Part shown: positions 60,878 to 64,000 of the stretch, piece by piece
How positions within the stretch are numbered: position 1 is the first letter of the stretch
Layout: each line of letters opens with the position of its first letter
Assembly (NCBI RefSeq): GCF_000264455.2
Contig: NC_017956.1
Coordinates: 2,463,501 to 2,527,500 of the forward strand
Reading direction: 5' to 3'
DNA from: Tistrella mobilis KA081020-065
GTDB taxonomy: Bacteria; Pseudomonadota; Alphaproteobacteria; Tistrellales; Tistrellaceae
Length of the DNA: 64,000 nt
The notes under the pieces: model-generated
Seen by the model: only the letters and a program-made list of their open reading frames with translations
What the model was told of the DNA's origin: nothing
The model's database searches: none
Translations under genes and position numbers: made by a program

Positions 60878-63121
60878 TCACGCATTCCCTTCCTTGACGT
60901 CATGGCCGGCGCCGATGATGGCGAATCCGGCCCGCTCGCGATCGTCGAGCTTGGCCAGCAGCCCGGTTTCCCAGGCCAGATAGCGGCGCGCAGCCTCCAG
61001 ATTGCCATCATGGCGATCATGGACGAAGAACAGGAAGTCGATGCAATCGGCCTCCGACGGTTCGTCCGGAGTTGCCACGACGTTGAAGCCCGCCGCTTTC
61101 CAGTCGGCGGCATCGGCGGTCGCAAGTCCCGCGACCTTGCGGCCGAGCCCGGCAAGATCGATAGCGGCGCAGCGCGCGATGCGCGGATCGGCCGCGATCA
61201 GCACGATGCGGGCATCGGCGGCCAGATCGGCCACGGCCGCGGCCAGCCGCGGACGGATCGCCCAGCGGGCCCCCTCGACATGGCCCTTTCGGAAGGCCAT
61301 GCCCGGGCGGAGGTCGATCAGCGCCACCGGCGCGCCGCCATCGGCCTGCATAGCCGCAATCTCGGCCGGGCGCAGCACCACCAGCGCCGGCAGACGGCCC
61401 GCCGCCTCTTCGTGGCCAAGGCCAGAGGCGCCGATCCGGCCCCAGCCCGACCGGCCACCTTCCAGCACCGCCACATCCCAGCCCATGCGCTTCAGCCAGT
61501 TGGCCACGACCGCCGAGCGGATGCCGGTGTCGCAGGTCAGCACGACGCGGGCATTGCGCACGCCCAGCCACTGGTCCGAGGCCTGGATCAGCTGGCCGCC
61601 CGGCGCATGCAGGGCGCCGGGCGCATGATGCAGCTCGTATTCCTCGGGCGTGCGGACGTCGAGAAGATAGGTGGTGCGGCTGGCATCGCGCAGCCAGGCG
61701 CCGGCCACCTCGGGCGAGATGAAGGTGATGCCGTTGACCGCGGCGAAGCCCACCAGCCAGTCCGCGGCCTCGTCATTGCCGTCGACGGCTTCGGGATAGA
61801 GCCGGTCGCTGCCATGCTCCAGATCGAAACCGGCCAGGCGCCAGCCCTGGGTGCCGTTGCGCAGCGCCACCACCGGGTTGGGCACGCCGACATCGCGCAG
61901 CGTCTGGGCGCCGATGATGCTGCGGGTCCGGCCGGCGCAGTTGACCACGATCCGGGTCTTCGGGTCGGGTGCGATGCTGCGGATGCGGTGCACCAGCTCA
62001 CCATTCGGGCAGCAGATCGCGCCCGGGATGTTCATCTTGCGGTATTCATCGACCGGACGGCCGTCGACCACCACCAGATCCTCGCCGCGCGCCAGTGCCG
62101 CCTGCAGCTCTTCGGCCGAGATCGAGGGGGTGTCGAGTTCGTGCTCGACCACTTCACCGAAGGTCTTGCTGACCACGTTCACGCCGGCGAACAGCTCGTA
62201 GCCGGCCGCGGCCCAGGCGGCGACGCCGCCATCCAGGACCAGAACGTTGCGATAGCCGATCGCCCGGGCGCGGGCGGCGGCACGCGCCGCCACGGTCGAC
62301 AGGCCGTCGTCATAGACCACGACCCGCGCGGCCTTGTTCGGCACCAGCCGCTCGATGTCCAGCTCCAGCCGGCTATAGGGCAGCGGCACGGCATAGAACA
62401 GATGCGACCAGCCGTACTGGCCATGCTCGCGCACGTCGAGCAGCGCGATCTCGCCGCCGTCGTGAAGCGCCGCCTTCAGATGGGCGGCGGTGATCACGCC
62501 CTCGGCCGGGGTGTCGTCGACCGGCGCCGGCGGCACCGGGATCGAGCGGGTCGGCACGCCGAGGCCCATGGTCTTGCAGGTGCCGGCGGCCAGATCGAAG
62601 GTGGTGCGGCCCGACAGGGTCTCCAGCGCGCGGCCGTAGAAATGCAGATGGCGGATGATCTGCTCGCCCTCGATCACCACCGAATGGATGTCGTCGGGCA
62701 GAAGCGCCACGCCCCGGCCGGGGCCGACCTCGATCCGCCCGGCCTCGACCAGCGTCGCGTGGCCCGGCACGGTACCGTCATCGGTGCGCTGGTAAAGGCG
62801 GTTGACCTCGACCCCATCCACCGCAGCCACGCAGGCCCAGGTGGTGTGGTCGTGCGGGGGGATCAGCTTGCCCGGGCGCATCACGTTCAGATAGAGCGCG
62901 AAACCGTGATCGCTGTCCTCGCGGATCATGTAGCGGGCCTGACGCTCGCCCTCTTCCGGCGGCGGAAAATCCGCCTCGGACCAGAGTTCGGCACGGGCCG
63001 CCAGGGTCTTCAGGCGGTCCAGCACCTGGGCGAGAGCTGCCCGGGTCAGACCTTCGGCGGCCAGGATCTGGCGCGCTTCGGCCACCATCCCGTCGGCGAG
63101 AATCCGGCGACGATCGATCAT
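60878..63121 (-). CDS. cupin (cysteine dioxygenase-like) fused to four rhodanese domains
   Basis: A 747-residue protein. The cupin N-terminus (1-190) has LIPPHDHTTWACVAAVDGVE (His90, His92) and RHLHFYGRALETLSG (His160), as in type I cysteine dioxygenases. Four rhodanese repeats follow: 1 (about 207-310) has Asp in place of the catalytic Cys; 2 (335-435) has CAGRTR with Cys395; 3 (465-560) has CDTGIR with Cys530; 4 (582-690) has AADPRI and no Cys. It probably oxidises a thiol and transfers sulfane sulfur. It is coupled to metC and divergent from a LysR gene. Confidence 0.85.
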   Translation of the reverse strand: MIDRRRILADGMVAEARQILAAEGLTRAALAQVLDRLKTLAARAELWSEADFPPPEEGERQARYMIREDSDHGFALYLNVMRPGKLIPPHDHTTWACVAAVDGVEVNRLYQRTDDGTVPGHATLVEAGRIEVGPGRGVALLPDDIHSVVIEGEQIIRHLHFYGRALETLSGRTTFDLAAGTCKTMGLGVPTRSIPVPPAPVDDTPAEGVITAAHLKAALHDGGEIALLDVREHGQYGWSHLFYAVPLPYSRLELDIERLVPNKAARVVVYDDGLSTVAARAAARARAIGYRNVLVLDGGVAAWAAAGYELFAGVNVVSKTFGEVVEHELDTPSISAEELQAALARGEDLVVVDGRPVDEYRKMNIPGAICCPNGELVHRIRSIAPDPKTRIVVNCAGRTRSIIGAQTLRDVGVPNPVVALRNGTQGWRLAGFDLEHGSDRLYPEAVDGNDEAADWLVGFAAVNGITFISPEVAGAWLRDASRTTYLLDVRTPEEYELHHAPGALHAPGGQLIQASDQWLGVRNARVVLTCDTGIRSAVVANWLKRMGWDVAVLEGGRSGWGRIGASGLGHEEAAGRLPALVVLRPAEIAAMQADGGAPVALIDLRPGMAFRKGHVEGARWAIRPRLAAAVADLAADARIVLIAADPRIARCAAIDLAGLGRKVAGLATADAADWKAAGFNVVATPDEPSEADCIDFLFFVHDRHDGNLEAARRYLAWETGLLAKLDDRERAGFAIIGAGHDVKEGNA

Positions 63122-63248
63122 CCGCGTATTCCTTCTTCCTTCCCGTTCAGCGCCCTGCCCGACAGGCAGTGCGTTGCATCTCTGCAGGCTAGCGCTAAAC
63201 TCATTCCGAAAATAACGAGTTATCCCGCGATTCCCATCAGGAACGCTT

Positions 63249-64000
63249 ATGATTAACTTCGACCTCGCCGCCCTTCGCACCCTGGTCGCGATCGCCGATC
63301 AGGAGACCTTCGCCCGCGCCGGCGAAACCGTGCACCGCACCCAGGCCGCCGTCAGCCAGCAGATGCGCCGGCTGGAGGATCAGCTCGGCCTGGCCCTGTT
63401 CGAACGCAGCGGCCGCACCAAGGAACTGACCCCCTCGGGCCGCAAGCTGGTCGACTATGCCCGGCGCATGCTGGCGCTTCAGGAAGAGACCCTGGCGGCG
63501 CTGCATGCGGTGACCACCGGCGGCCCGGTGCGTCTGGGATCGCCCGCCGACATCGCCGACACGGTGCTGCCCGAGATGCTGCGCCGCTTCGCGCGGGCGA
63601 ACCCGGCCCTGTCGCTGGTGATCCATGTCGGCCGCAGCCCCGACCTGATGGAGCTGCTGAAGAAGGGCGCCATCGACCTCACCATCTCCACCCGCTTCGA
63701 CGAAAGCCGGCGCCATTTCCTGCTCCGCACCTCGCCGGTGGTCTGGATCGCGGCCAACGACTTCCGGGTCGACCCGAACCGCCCCCTGCCGCTGGTGCTG
63801 GCCGACGAGCCCAGCATCTTCCGCAAGATCGCGCTCGCGGCACTGGAGCGGAGCGGCCGGACCTGGCACGAGCGGTATACCGCCCCGGGCCTCGCCGGCA
63901 TCCGTGCGGCGGTGGCGGCCGGCCTCGGCATCACCGCCCGCAGCATCGAGGCGCTGACGCCCGAACTCCGGGTGGTGGGAGAGGCCGACGGGCTGCCGCC
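63249..64000 (+). CDS. LysR-family regulator (cut by the right edge)
   Basis: 250 residues are visible and the gene continues past the window. The HTH is FDLAALRTLVAIADQETFAR, AGETVHRTQAAVSQQMRRLE, DQLGLALFERSGRTKELTPS, followed by the effector domain VRLGSPADIADTVLPEMLRR. It begins 127 bases from the divergent cupin-rhodanese gene, so it is the probable regulator of that sulfur pair. Confidence 0.88.
   Translation, partial: MINFDLAALRTLVAIADQETFARAGETVHRTQAAVSQQMRRLEDQLGLALFERSGRTKELTPSGRKLVDYARRMLALQEETLAALHAVTTGGPVRLGSPADIADTVLPEMLRRFARANPALSLVIHVGRSPDLMELLKKGAIDLTISTRFDESRRHFLLRTSPVVWIAANDFRVDPNRPLPLVLADEPSIFRKIALAALERSGRTWHERYTAPGLAGIRAAVAAGLGITARSIEALTPELRVVGEADGLP

Noticed and set aside
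59765-63256. Open frame of 1163 codons antisense to the metC-like and rhodanese genes
   Set aside because: It is a shadow frame; both minus-strand genes have clear family motifs.

Overview
The window joins a mobile genomic island (about 1 to 39,900; its left end lies outside) to ordinary chromosome (about 39,908 to 64,000) of a high-GC alphaproteobacterium. Support for that class comes from a GTTC-N7-GTTC SOS operator on imuAB, an ATP-synthase zeta inhibitor (DUF1476), split purS/purQ/purL genes and a FecI/FecR-linked siderophore receptor. A Rhodospirillales-type host such as Tistrella is a guess from gene style, not something shown here.

Island, left part (1-17,000): an SOS-regulated imuA-imuB mutagenesis cassette, small accessory genes, and a divergent pair of SRAP genes, one intact and one lacking the catalytic residues. 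Then comes a long minus-strand block typical of alphaproteobacterial plasmids and ICEs: ArdC antirestriction protein, EEP-family hydrolase, ParB-like protein, four small DUF proteins, a giant methylase/strawberry-notch helicase, a Toprim protein and a SLOG (DUF2493) protein. Hairpins separate most of these genes, and three of them share a 5' leader.

Island, middle (17,283-20,841): a Thoeris antiphage locus. It has one ThsA (SIR2 plus SLOG), one canonical ThsB (TIR-like) and two more, different TIR proteins flanking them. It sits between the plasmid-type block and the metal cluster.

Island, right part (20,862-39,217): a copper/metal resistance cluster. One minus-strand operon holds a CopZ-like chaperone, a secreted protein, multicopper oxidase, PcoB/CopB, DUF4396 and membrane DUF305. 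A plus-strand operon holds a Cu+ P-type ATPase, glutaredoxin, ferredoxin-reductase, CueR and an MFS transporter. A second minus-strand operon holds HlyD, RND and CDF pumps, beside a DUF305 gene and a LysR gene. Five CueR-type promoters (TTGACC followed by a CTTCC/GGAAG-like dyad) precede these units, so the cluster looks like one CueR regulon. An AlpA-like HTH gene lies at the right edge. The island ends inside radC, of which only the C-terminal coding piece remains at 39,908-40,076.

Chromosome: membrane nucleotide cyclase, purB, metallophosphoesterase, zeta inhibitor, fabI, then purC-purS-purQ-purL (purL carries an apparent one-base deletion in a C tract), a BolA-family gene and grxD. Next is an iron-uptake unit (FecI sigma, FecR, TonB receptor, DUF3649, PepSY, DUF3325), a TetR/amidohydrolase pair with palindromic operators, and a sulfur pair (metC-like lyase and a cupin fused to four rhodanese domains) divergent from a LysR gene cut by the right edge.

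No tRNA, rRNA, CRISPR array or transposase was recognised.
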